This document shows, in pieces, positions 1 to 6,566 of a stretch of DNA of 15,425 nt (the stretch's first letter is position 1; each line of letters opens with the position of its first letter). The position numbers were made by a program, and so were the translations under genes. Below the pieces are notes generated by a model, which saw nothing but the letters and a program-made list of their open reading frames with translations, made no database searches and was not told where the DNA came from. This DNA comes from an uncultured Verrucomicrobiales bacterium (GTDB taxonomy: Bacteria; Verrucomicrobiota; Verrucomicrobiia; Verrucomicrobiales; Akkermansiaceae): positions 1-15,425 of the forward strand of contig CALABM010000177.1 in the NCBI GenBank assembly GCA_937885815.1, given 5' to 3'.

Positions 1-861
1 CGGGCCTACCGCCGCGCCTTCGGCGTTTCGCCCTCGGCGTGGAGACGATCGGTCGGCGCTGAGGCGGATGCGGATGCGGACTTCTGCCGGGCCCTCTGCG
101 CGCAGCTCAGCATACCATACGAGGAGCACCGCATAGATGCCCCCGCCCTCGCGGCAGAGAGCGGGCAGTCCTTGGAAACAGCCGCCCGCTTGGCACGCCG
201 TGCTCTGCTGAAAGCTGCTGCTACCCGGCTGAATGCCCCCATCGCCCTCGCCCACCATGCGGATGACCAAGCAGAAACTGTCCTCTTCCGCCTGGCGCGT
301 GGCGCAGCCGGTCCCCGCGGCATGGAGCCCGTGCTGCAGGCAGAAGGCTGCCTCTGGCTGCGCCCCCTCCTCAGCACCACCCGCGCAGCACTCACCGCTT
401 GGCTCACGGAGCAAAAGCTCGCATGGCGGGATGACTCCACCAACAGCGTACCGGATGTAACCAGAAACCGCCTGCGGCTGGAAGTCATCCCCGCACTGAA
501 CCGTGCCATGGGGCGTGACGTGGTGCCCATCATTAACCGCAGCGCACGCCTCCAGAGCGAAACCCTCCAAGCGCTGGAAGCTGCCCTCAGCTCCCTGCCC
601 AGTACGGACCCCCAAGGCCGCCTGTACCTGCCCTTCGTGCTTGCACAGCCCCTTCCCCTGCGCAAAGCCATTCTGCGCCACTACCTCCTGCAGCATGCCG
701 TACCGGAGGTGGATGAAGCCATGATTCTTGCGCTGGATTCCATGCTCCCTGCGGAGGCCCCCACCTCACGCCGCTGCCTGCCCGGCGGCTTCCTTGCCAT
801 CCGGCGGCAGAAAAGGCTCATCCTGCAGCACACGGCAGAACGCCCGGAAGAAGAGGCCTGA
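1..861 (+). CDS. tilS: tRNA(Ile)-lysidine synthetase, 3' part
   Basis: TilS attaches lysine to C34 of the CAU-anticodon tRNA-Ile, using ATP, so the tRNA reads AUA. The frame is open from the first base to the stop at 859-861 (286 residues visible); the N-terminal PP-loop (SGGxDS) lies outside the window. The family block AHHADDQAETVLFRL is visible, with HHADDQ at in-window residues 85-90, preceded by an ESGQSLETAAR helix and followed by WRDDSTN and TRNRLRLEVIP, all typical of TilS. It ends about 180 residues after the TRNRLR block, so a long C-terminal extension like that of E. coli TilS seems absent or reduced. It converges on tsaE with a 42-base gap that shows no clear terminator. The first 15-17 codons do not look like TilS (see findings). 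An internal TTG at 172 could be taken for a start, but homology clearly continues upstream of it. Confidence 0.9.
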   Translation, partial: RAYRRAFGVSPSAWRRSVGAEADADADFCRALCAQLSIPYEEHRIDAPALAAESGQSLETAARLARRALLKAAATRLNAPIALAHHADDQAETVLFRLARGAAGPRGMEPVLQAEGCLWLRPLLSTTRAALTAWLTEQKLAWRDDSTNSVPDVTRNRLRLEVIPALNRAMGRDVVPIINRSARLQSETLQALEAALSSLPSTDPQGRLYLPFVLAQPLPLRKAILRHYLLQHAVPEVDEAMILALDSMLPAEAPTSRRCLPGGFLAIRRQKRLILQHTAERPEEEA

Positions 862-903
862 GCCCCTACTCCGTGCTCGCAAAGTCCTAGTACCTCGCCA
901 GCC

Positions 904-1338
904 TCAGCAGAGCCTCACGCTCCGCTCCGTGGCGCTTTCATGGCGGAGCACCAGCCAGCGAGTATCCTCAGGCATCAGCGCACCATCAAAGCGGTCCGCC
1001 CACTCCACCAGTAGCACGGCGCCACCGGCCAGATACTCGTCCCATCCCATGCCCAGTGCCTCATCCACACTCTTCATGCGGTAAAAATCAAAATGCGCCG
1101 CCGGCAAACGCCCGTCATTATGCTCATGCACCAGTGAGAAAGTAGGGCTCGCGGCAGGGTCTCCCGCGCCAAGCCCCTCCAGAATGCCTCGCACCAAGTG
1201 CGTCTTCCCCGCACCCAAATCTCCCACTAGGCCCAGCACCTCGCCACCCTGCAAGCAGCCCGCAAGTTCGCGCCCTAAGGACACCATTTCTGCCTCAGAA
1301 CTCACCTTCACAGCGCCATTTTTGAAAATTTTATGCAT
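904..1338 (-). CDS. tsaE: tRNA t6A synthesis ATPase TsaE
   Basis: TsaE (YjeE family) is the P-loop ATPase that works with TsaB, TsaC and TsaD to make N6-threonylcarbamoyladenosine at A37 of ANN-decoding tRNAs. The 144-residue protein has the usual family length. It carries the Walker A motif GDLGAGKT (about residues 40-47), then SPTFSLVHEH, the DFYR motif and LLVEWADRF, all in family order. The start at 1338 is chosen because the next methionine (MVSLG) lies inside the N-terminal strand. No Shine-Dalgarno sequence precedes it; the bases just upstream read CAAATT. It is divergent from rplU, sharing a 110-base AT-rich intergenic region, and convergent with tilS. Confidence 0.93.
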   Translation of the reverse strand: MHKIFKNGAVKVSSEAEMVSLGRELAGCLQGGEVLGLVGDLGAGKTHLVRGILEGLGAGDPAASPTFSLVHEHNDGRLPAAHFDFYRMKSVDEALGMGWDEYLAGGAVLLVEWADRFDGALMPEDTRWLVLRHESATERSVRLC

Positions 1339-1375
1339 AATTTGACACTTTTTTGAAAAATTTTTAATTTTAGAC

Positions 1376-1403
1376 TTGCCAAATGCGGCCGGACGTATAT
1401 AAT
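1376..1403 (+). promoter_or_regulatory. sigma-70-type promoter of rplU-rpmA
   Basis: TTGCCA at 1376-1381 and a perfect TATAAT at 1398-1403 are separated by 16 bases. Transcription would begin near G1410, leaving a leader of about 39 bases before the rplU ATG. It lies in the AT-rich divergent region shared with tsaE. Confidence 0.75.
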
Positions 1404-1409
1404 GTGCCA

Positions 1410-1425
1410 GCCCGCATGCGCGGGT
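1410..1425 (+). promoter_or_regulatory. 5'-terminal hairpin of the rplU leader
   Basis: CCCGC (1411-1415) pairs with GCGGG (1420-1424) around an ATGC loop, and G1410 can wobble with T1425. With the predicted start at 1410, the transcript would begin directly with this stem. Such blunt 5' hairpins can protect mRNA from decay. A role in ribosomal-protein autoregulation is only a guess. Confidence 0.45.
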
Positions 1426-1448
1426 GCAATCCTAAAATTCAGAAAATT

Positions 1449-1769
1449 ATGGCATACGCAGTTTTCACTTCCGGCAACAAGCAGTACCGTGTGACGGTCG
1501 GTGACGTGCTCACCGTTGACCGCATCTCCGGTCTGGAGAATGACGGCGAGACCACCTTCGACCAGGTGCTCCTGGTAGAGGATGGCGACGCAACCAAGGT
1601 TGGTACCCCCACCATCGAGGGCGCTACCGTAACAGCTAAGGTGCTGGACGCTGAGGCACGTGGTGCCAAGGGCGTCGCTTTCAAATTCAAGCGCCGTAAG
1701 GGTTTCCACAAGAAGAAGGGCTTCCGCGCCGCTCTCACCAAGGTAGAGATCACCGCTATCAACGCCTGA
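1449..1769 (+). CDS. rplU: 50S ribosomal protein L21
   Basis: L21 is a large-subunit protein that binds 23S rRNA near L20. The 106-residue product starts MAYAVFTSGNKQYRV, matching the family's MYAVFxSGGKQxRV opening, and continues with GDVLTVDRI, VLLVEDGD, GTPTIEGATV and the basic C-terminal block FKRRKGFHKKKGFR. The ATG at 1449 fits the family length (E. coli about 103). An upstream in-frame start near 1383 would fall inside the promoter and is rejected. No Shine-Dalgarno sequence is seen; the bases before the ATG are GAAAATT. It is followed after 35 bases by rpmA, the usual bacterial L21-L27 pair. Confidence 0.97.
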   Translation: MAYAVFTSGNKQYRVTVGDVLTVDRISGLENDGETTFDQVLLVEDGDATKVGTPTIEGATVTAKVLDAEARGAKGVAFKFKRRKGFHKKKGFRAALTKVEITAINA

Positions 1770-1804
1770 TTATTAACCACTAACACCAAACATTTTAACT
1801 AGTT

Positions 1805-2056
1805 ATGGCACATAAGAAAGGTCAGGGTTCCGTTCGTAACGGTCGCGATTCCCGCAGCAAGCGCCTCGGCGTGAAGAAGTTCGGTGGCCAGGCTGTTATC
1901 GCCGGCAACATCATCGTTCGTCAGCGTGGCACCAAGTTCCACCCCGGCAAGAACGTAGGCATGGGCCGCGACTACACCATCTTCTCCCTTGTTGATGGCC
2001 GCGTGTTCTTCGACCGCGAAGGTCGCCGCGTGAACGTCGCCCCCGAGGAGGCCTAA
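1805..2056 (+). CDS. rpmA: 50S ribosomal protein L27
   Basis: L27 reaches toward the peptidyl-transferase centre of the 50S subunit. The 83-residue product opens MAHKKGQGSVRNGRDS, then SKRLGVKKFGGQ, IIVRQRGTKFHPGKNVGMGRDYTIF in separate family blocks, and ends in VDGRVFF and an acidic tail; this is the full family length. The N-terminus begins directly with A-H-K-K-G, so no cleavable Firmicutes-type extension is present. It is cotranscribed with rplU (35-base gap) and followed by a strong terminator at 2098-2132. No Shine-Dalgarno sequence lies upstream (CTAGTT before the ATG). Confidence 0.97.
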   Translation: MAHKKGQGSVRNGRDSRSKRLGVKKFGGQAVIAGNIIVRQRGTKFHPGKNVGMGRDYTIFSLVDGRVFFDREGRRVNVAPEEA

Positions 2057-2097
2057 ACCGCCCCTCCCTCCGACTTTACAAGTTAAGTCTTTTCATT

Positions 2098-2132
2098 CAA
2101 AAAAAGCCGCAGCAACAGCTGCGGCTTTTTTT
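2098..2132 (+). terminator. intrinsic terminator of rplU-rpmA
   Basis: AAAAAGCCGCAGC (2101-2113) pairs perfectly with GCTGCGGCTTTTT (2118-2130) around an AACA loop and runs into a T7 tract. It closes the ribosomal operon and insulates it from the restriction island downstream. Confidence 0.93.
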
Positions 2133-2249
2133 GTTGTGTGGAACCGCCTTATCTACAATTGACACATAATAAAACATTATATCCAAAACTTTTCACTTTT
2201 ATTTGTTGTGATTTTCATATAGAATACTCTCGAACTGAGTACCCAAGGT
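2133..2249 (+). promoter_or_regulatory. AT-rich leader and probable promoter region of the restriction island
   Basis: This 117-base AT-rich spacer precedes hsdM. A perfect -35-like TTGACA lies at 2159-2164, but the nearest -10-like hexamer (TATATC, 2178-2183) is only 13 bases away. TAGAAT at 2220-2225 is a good -10 with no good -35. The promoter is therefore not settled. AAGG (2245-2248) sits too close to the ATG to be a normal Shine-Dalgarno. Confidence 0.35.
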
Positions 2250-4004
2250 ATGGAGGACGATAAGATTTACCAAGTAGGCACCAATATTCAGGAAAAAGCT
2301 ACCGTCATCTGGAATGTGGCCAACGCCATATTCGGCATCTTCAAGCCGCATGAATACGGCAAGGTCATTCTGCCCATGACCGTGATTAAGCGCTTCCACG
2401 ACTGCCTTGTGGCTACGCATGCCGAGGTTCTGGCGGCCCATGAAAAGCACGCCGCATTAGCCCCCGGTGCGCTGGATATGATGCTCATGCGTGCATCCGG
2501 GTACAAGTTCTATAACACCAGCAAGTTCACCTTTGAAACGCTGATTGCCGACCCGAACAATATCGAAGCCAATTTCCGCAACTATCTGGCGGGCTTCTCT
2601 CGCAATGTGCAGGACATCCTCACCAAGTTCCGCTTTGAGGACCAGCTCAACACGCTGGTGGAGCACAACGCCCTGTTCCTCGTGGTGCAGGAGTTTGCCT
2701 CTCCCAAGGGCTATCTGGGGCCGGATAAAATCAGCGCGGTGGATTGCGGCTACATCTTTGAGGAGCTGGTGCGTAAGTTCTCCGAATCCTACGCCGAGGA
2801 GGCCGGTGCTCACTTCACCAGCCGCGATATCATTTACCTGATGACCGACCTGCTGCTCAGCGGCTCCACGCCCGGTGATGCCAATGTGACGGTGTACGAT
2901 ATGACCATGGGCACCTCGCAGATGCTTTCCTGCATGGAGGAGCGTATCCATGCACTCAACCCCGCCACGCCCGTGACCTGCTGTGGTCAGGAGCTGAACG
3001 CTGAGACCTACGCCATCGCCAAGTCCGATATGCTTATCCGCGGCGGTGATCCCGACAACATGCGCTACGGCAACACGCTCTCCGAGGACCAGTTCGGCGG
3101 CTATAAGTTCCGCTACATCATCTCCAACCCGCCTTTCGGTATTGACTGGAAGCGCGAGAGAAAGGTGGTGGAGGATGAGCACGCCCGCGGCGTGGCCGGG
3201 CGTTTTGCACCGGGGCTACCCAAGATTTCAGACGGCCAGCAGCTTTTCCTGCTCAACGGCCTCTCCAAGCTGGACGACGAAGGCCGCATGGCCATCATTC
3301 AGAACGGCTCACCCTTGTTCAACGGCGATGCCGGTAGCGGCCCCTCCGAAATCCGCCGTTACATTCTGGAGCATGATTGGCTGGATGCCATCGTGCAGCT
3401 GCCCAATAACTCCTTCATGAACACCGGCATTGCCACATACGTGTGGTTGCTTGCCCGCAATAAGCCCGTGCACCGCCGAGGCAAGGTGCAGCTCATAGAT
3501 GCCTCCCATTGCTTCGAGCCCCGCCGCAAATCCATCGGCGATAAGCGCAACGACATCACGGGCAACTGCCGCCAGCTCATCATGCAGGCGTACGAAGCCT
3601 TTGAGCACGATGCCGTCTATGGTGACCCCGAGGGCATCTACTGCGAGAGCAAGGTATTTGAGACGCAGGAGTTCGGCTACAACAAGATTACCGTGGAGCG
3701 CCCCCAGCGCGACGAACAGGGCAATGTCATCAAGAAAAAAGGCAAGCCCGTGGCTGATAAATCCCTGCGCGATACGGAGAACGTGCCCATGACTGAGAAC
3801 ATCGCCACCTACATGGAGCGCGAAGTGCTGCCCTACGTGCCCGATGCATGGGTGGATGACAAGGCCACCAAGGTGGGCTACGAAATCCCCATGACCCGTT
3901 ACTTCTACAAGTATCAGGCACCGGAGGCTGCTGATTCCATCGCCGAGCGTATCTCCGCCTTGGAGGCTGATATTGCTGCATCTCTGAAAAATCTTTTCTC
4001 CTGA
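2250..4004 (+). CDS. hsdM: type I restriction-modification DNA adenine methyltransferase subunit
   Basis: HsdM transfers a methyl group from S-adenosylmethionine to adenine N6 in the site chosen by HsdS, in an M2S1 complex that also recruits HsdR. The 584-residue protein has an N-terminal helical HsdM_N region (residues about 15-165, with FKPHEYGKVILPMTVIKR), then the Rossmann methylase: EEAGAHFTSRDI before motif I, VYDMTMGTSQML (D217, G221), and the catalytic N6-adenine motif IV NPPF at 293-296. The C-terminal part includes QLPNNSFMNTGIATYVWLL, also typical. Motif I is unusual, GTS instead of GSG/GTG. The stop is 7 bases before the next ATG, so translation is probably coupled. It is the first gene of the island. 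Confidence 0.95.
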   Translation: MEDDKIYQVGTNIQEKATVIWNVANAIFGIFKPHEYGKVILPMTVIKRFHDCLVATHAEVLAAHEKHAALAPGALDMMLMRASGYKFYNTSKFTFETLIADPNNIEANFRNYLAGFSRNVQDILTKFRFEDQLNTLVEHNALFLVVQEFASPKGYLGPDKISAVDCGYIFEELVRKFSESYAEEAGAHFTSRDIIYLMTDLLLSGSTPGDANVTVYDMTMGTSQMLSCMEERIHALNPATPVTCCGQELNAETYAIAKSDMLIRGGDPDNMRYGNTLSEDQFGGYKFRYIISNPPFGIDWKRERKVVEDEHARGVAGRFAPGLPKISDGQQLFLLNGLSKLDDEGRMAIIQNGSPLFNGDAGSGPSEIRRYILEHDWLDAIVQLPNNSFMNTGIATYVWLLARNKPVHRRGKVQLIDASHCFEPRRKSIGDKRNDITGNCRQLIMQAYEAFEHDAVYGDPEGIYCESKVFETQEFGYNKITVERPQRDEQGNVIKKKGKPVADKSLRDTENVPMTENIATYMEREVLPYVPDAWVDDKATKVGYEIPMTRYFYKYQAPEAADSIAERISALEADIAASLKNLFS

Positions 4005-4011
4005 TACTCCT

Positions 4012-5109
4012 ATGAATGAGCTTTCTGCACAAACGGAGCTTTTCAATAACGTTGCCCACATCATTGAGCAGGCGCGCCAACGCGTGCGCACTGCTGTCAA
4101 TACGGCCATGGTGTACGCCTACTTTGAAATAGGCCGCCATATCGTGGAGCATGAGCAAAAGGGCGACACCCGCGCCGAATACGGCAAGGCTTTGCTGAAG
4201 GAGTTGTCGGCTAAACTCACCGCCCGCTTCGGCGAGGGGTGGGGCTACGCTCAACTCAAAAACATACGCCAATTTTATTTGGTATATCAAGAAAAGGCTA
4301 ATCAGCGATTAGCTTTTTCGGATAATTCTTCTGCTAAAAAAGCTAAACAGCGTTTAGCCTTTTTACAACCAACAGAAACTAAGACTCTTATCCTCTCTTG
4401 GTCTCACTACCTTGTCCTTATCCGCATCAAAGATGCCACCGCCCGCAGCTTCTACGAAATTGAGTGCGCCGCCCAGAATTGGAGCGTGCGCCAGCTGCAG
4501 CGCCAAGTGAACTCCTGCCTGTACGAGCGCTTGGCTCTCAGCCGCAATAAGGATGAAGTCATGCGCCTGGCCAATGAGGGGCAAGCGGTTGCAAAGCCGT
4601 CCGATGTGATTAAAGACCCCATTACCCTCGAATTTCTGGGGCTCAAGCCGGACGAAGCCTATACGGAATCCAAGCTGGAGAACGCCATCATCACCCGTAT
4701 GCGCGATTTTCTGCTGGAAATGGGCAAGGGGTTCCTCTTTGAAGCACGCCAGAAGCGATTCACCTTTAACGAGGAGCACTTCTTTGTTGACCTAGTGTTC
4801 TACAATCGCTTGCTGCAGTGCTACTGCCTGATTGACCTGAAGGTCGATAAATTCACCCATCAGGACCTCGGGCAGATGCAGATGTATGTCAATTACTTTG
4901 ACCGCTTCGTCCGCCAACCTTTCGAGAAACCCACCATCGGCATTCTCCTCTGTAAGGAAAAGAATGATGCCCTTGTGGAGCTGACTCTCCCCGCCGATGC
5001 TAATATCTATGCCTCCTCCTACGAACTTTACCTGCCGGATAAAGCTCTCCTGCAAGCTAAAGTCCGCGAGTGGATTGCTGAATTCGAAGAACAAGAAAAA
5101 CTCTCCTGA
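4012..5109 (+). CDS. DUF1016/YhcG-type PD-(D/E)XK nuclease-fold protein
   Basis: This 365-residue protein matches the DUF1016 (YhcG) family, often found inside type I restriction loci; its biochemical role is not settled. Residues 1-90 form the N-terminal helical domain (AYFEIGRHIVEHEQ, GKALLKELSAKL, LKNIRQFY). After a variable hinge come WSHYLVLIRIKD and FYEIECAAQNWSVRQLQRQ. The nuclease-fold C-terminus has E223, then FFVDLVFYN with D260 and LIDLKVDKF with D275-x-K277, consistent with an intact PD-(D/E)XK core. The hinge (about residues 95-118) holds two in-frame palindromic repeats. It sits between hsdM and hsdS (7- and 5-base gaps), and the two stop/start junctions resemble each other, suggesting cassette insertion. 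A toxin, nuclease or restriction accessory role is possible. Confidence 0.88.
   Translation: MNELSAQTELFNNVAHIIEQARQRVRTAVNTAMVYAYFEIGRHIVEHEQKGDTRAEYGKALLKELSAKLTARFGEGWGYAQLKNIRQFYLVYQEKANQRLAFSDNSSAKKAKQRLAFLQPTETKTLILSWSHYLVLIRIKDATARSFYEIECAAQNWSVRQLQRQVNSCLYERLALSRNKDEVMRLANEGQAVAKPSDVIKDPITLEFLGLKPDEAYTESKLENAIITRMRDFLLEMGKGFLFEARQKRFTFNEEHFFVDLVFYNRLLQCYCLIDLKVDKFTHQDLGQMQMYVNYFDRFVRQPFEKPTIGILLCKEKNDALVELTLPADANIYASSYELYLPDKALLQAKVREWIAEFEEQEKLS
4292..4365 (+). repeat. two tandem in-frame palindromes in the DUF1016 hinge
   Basis: Unit 1 is GCTAATC-AGC-GATTAGC (4297-4313) followed by T5; unit 2 is GCTAAAC-AGC-GTTTAGC (4342-4358) followed by C and T5. They lie 45 bases apart, exactly 15 codons, and encode ANQRLAF and AKQRLAF. 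A-tracts upstream extend each stem against the T-tract. The T4302-A4308 pair in unit 1 is A4347-T4353 in unit 2, so both stems stay perfect. Each resembles a weak intrinsic terminator. Confidence 0.85.
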
Positions 5110-5114
5110 TTCCT

Positions 5115-6386
5115 ATGGCAAGACAGATGAAAGACAGCGGGGTGGAATGGATTGGGGAGATTCCGGAGGGGTGGGCAATGGTAAAACTTAAGGTATTACT
5201 AGAGGAAGTCAAGAAAAAAAACATAGAAAATAAACGGTTAGCTCTTAAATTTACTTACGGCAACATCGTCAATAAGGTAGTTCATGAAAAGGATGAGCTG
5301 TATCTCTATACTTGCGTTGAGCCTAATGACGTTATTGTAAATGGCCTAAACTTGGAGTTCGATTTTATTTCTCAGCGTGTAGGTTTAGTCAAAACAAGTG
5401 GCGTAATAACCTCAGCGTACATTTGTATGAGACCAACTAATCTATGCAACGCTCCTTACATATGCTACTTACTTAAAGCTGCAGATGGATATAAAATTCT
5501 CCATTCTATGGGAAGAGGACTGCGTCAAATACTAAGTTATAAAGAATTATCTTCATATTCATTCGTCTTACCTCCTATTATGGAGCAAATTAAAGTTGCT
5601 GCCTATCTTGACCTCAAATGCGCCGAGATTGACAAGGTAGTAGAGCAAACCCGTGCGACGATTGAGGAGTACAAGAAGCTCAAGCAGGCTATCATCACCG
5701 AGGCCGTCACCAAAGGTGTGCGCGGAGCTCGCCCCATGAAGCCCAGCGGTGTGGAATGGATTGGGGATATCCCGGAGGAGTGGCACAGAAGCAGGGTAGG
5801 CCTTCACTATCATGTTGTTTTGGGTAAAATGCTGTGTAACACCCAGCAGAATGATACCTACACTCTTGAGCCGTATTACTGTGCTGCTGATATACACTTC
5901 GGCTCAGTTGATACAGCAAAGAAGAAAATGTGGTTTTCCCCGGAAGAAAAGGATACGTATCGGGTTATGCCCGGTGACCTTCTCGTCGTAGAGGGCGGCG
6001 CAGGTGCCGGTGGATGCGCTATCGTGAAAAAAGGCGAAGCGGCTACATACATCCAAAACTCTATCATGATTGTGAGGGGCAAAAGCACATGCTCTGTTGC
6101 ATATTTAGGGTACTGGATTGAGAGCCTTGTTAAGCGTGCGTATATTGACGTCGTGTGCAACAAAGCAACAATACCGCACTTCACAAAGGATAAGCTATCA
6201 TCAGTGCCCATCCCCTTGCCGAGTGCTGAGGAACAGCAAGAAATAGCTACTTACATCGACGCCAAGTGTGCCGAGATTGACCGCATCATCGAGAAAAAGG
6301 AGCAGCTCATAGAGGAGCTCGGGAGCTACAAGAAATCGCTCATTTACGAATACGTCACCGGCAAGAAAGAAGTTTCACATAAATAA
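5115..6386 (+). CDS. hsdS: type I restriction-modification DNA specificity subunit
   Basis: HsdS reads the two halves of the bipartite target and positions HsdM and HsdR. The 423-residue protein shows the full internal duplication. Half 1 opens MKDSGVEWIGEIPEGW (from residue 5), has a target-recognition domain (about 21-155), then the conserved helix CAEIDKVVEQTRATIEEYKKL (about 168-190). Half 2 opens MKPSGVEWIGDIPEEW (from residue 208), has TRD2 (about 225-370, with GDLLVVEGGAGAGG), then CAEIDRIIEKKEQLIEEL (from about 385). TRD1 DNA (about 5190-5600) is clearly more AT-rich than the flanking conserved parts, as expected for swapped specificity modules. The start at 5115 lies 5 bases after the DUF1016 stop; an ATG four codons later (5127) is an alternative. 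Confidence 0.95.
   Translation: MARQMKDSGVEWIGEIPEGWAMVKLKVLLEEVKKKNIENKRLALKFTYGNIVNKVVHEKDELYLYTCVEPNDVIVNGLNLEFDFISQRVGLVKTSGVITSAYICMRPTNLCNAPYICYLLKAADGYKILHSMGRGLRQILSYKELSSYSFVLPPIMEQIKVAAYLDLKCAEIDKVVEQTRATIEEYKKLKQAIITEAVTKGVRGARPMKPSGVEWIGDIPEEWHRSRVGLHYHVVLGKMLCNTQQNDTYTLEPYYCAADIHFGSVDTAKKKMWFSPEEKDTYRVMPGDLLVVEGGAGAGGCAIVKKGEAATYIQNSIMIVRGKSTCSVAYLGYWIESLVKRAYIDVVCNKATIPHFTKDKLSSVPIPLPSAEEQQEIATYIDAKCAEIDRIIEKKEQLIEELGSYKKSLIYEYVTGKKEVSHK
5142..5767 (+). repeat. long-spaced direct repeat in the two halves of hsdS
   Basis: The 17-base string GTGGAATGGATTGGGGA occurs at 5142-5158 and 5751-5767, 609 bases (203 codons) apart and in the same frame. A second shared block, TGYGCCGAGATTGAC, is at 5619-5633 and 6267-6281. 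Recombination between such blocks could swap or delete a recognition domain without breaking the frame. Confidence 0.8.
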
Positions 6387-6488
6387 ACAGGAGACTAAAA
6401 GCGCCATATTCAAACACAAGGAAAACATTCCCGTAATACAAAATACACAAAACCCCACAAGTCGCCTACTATTAGCACATAAAGAAAA

Positions 6489-6526
6489 AATCGAAGTAGG
6501 AAGAAAAACTTCCTAGTTGGATAAAA
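6489..6526 (+). repeat. palindromic element copy A, upstream of rhuM
   Basis: This 38-base element contains AAGTAGGAAG-A5-CTTCCTAGTT (6494-6518), a 10-bp inverted repeat with one mismatch. It is 36/38 identical to the copy at 7672-7709 upstream of hsdR. The palindrome ends 48 bases before the rhuM start. Two looser 20-base units follow (starting at about 6515 and 6535, AGTTGGATAAAAA and AGACGGATAAAAA), giving a decaying tandem pattern. The rest of 6387-6566 shows no gene or clear terminator. Confidence 0.85.
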
Positions 6527-6566
6527 AGTTGCATAGACGGATAAAAAATAAAGATATAAAACAGAG

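Noticed and set aside
1383..1448. N-terminal extension of L21 from an upstream start
   Set aside because: It would span the promoter -10 and leader hairpin; the family begins at MAYAVF.
6387..6488. Possible gene or promoter in the hsdS-rhuM spacer before palindromic element A
   Set aside because: No start with a useful frame and no -35/-10 pair at good spacing was found; the stretch is only A-rich sequence.
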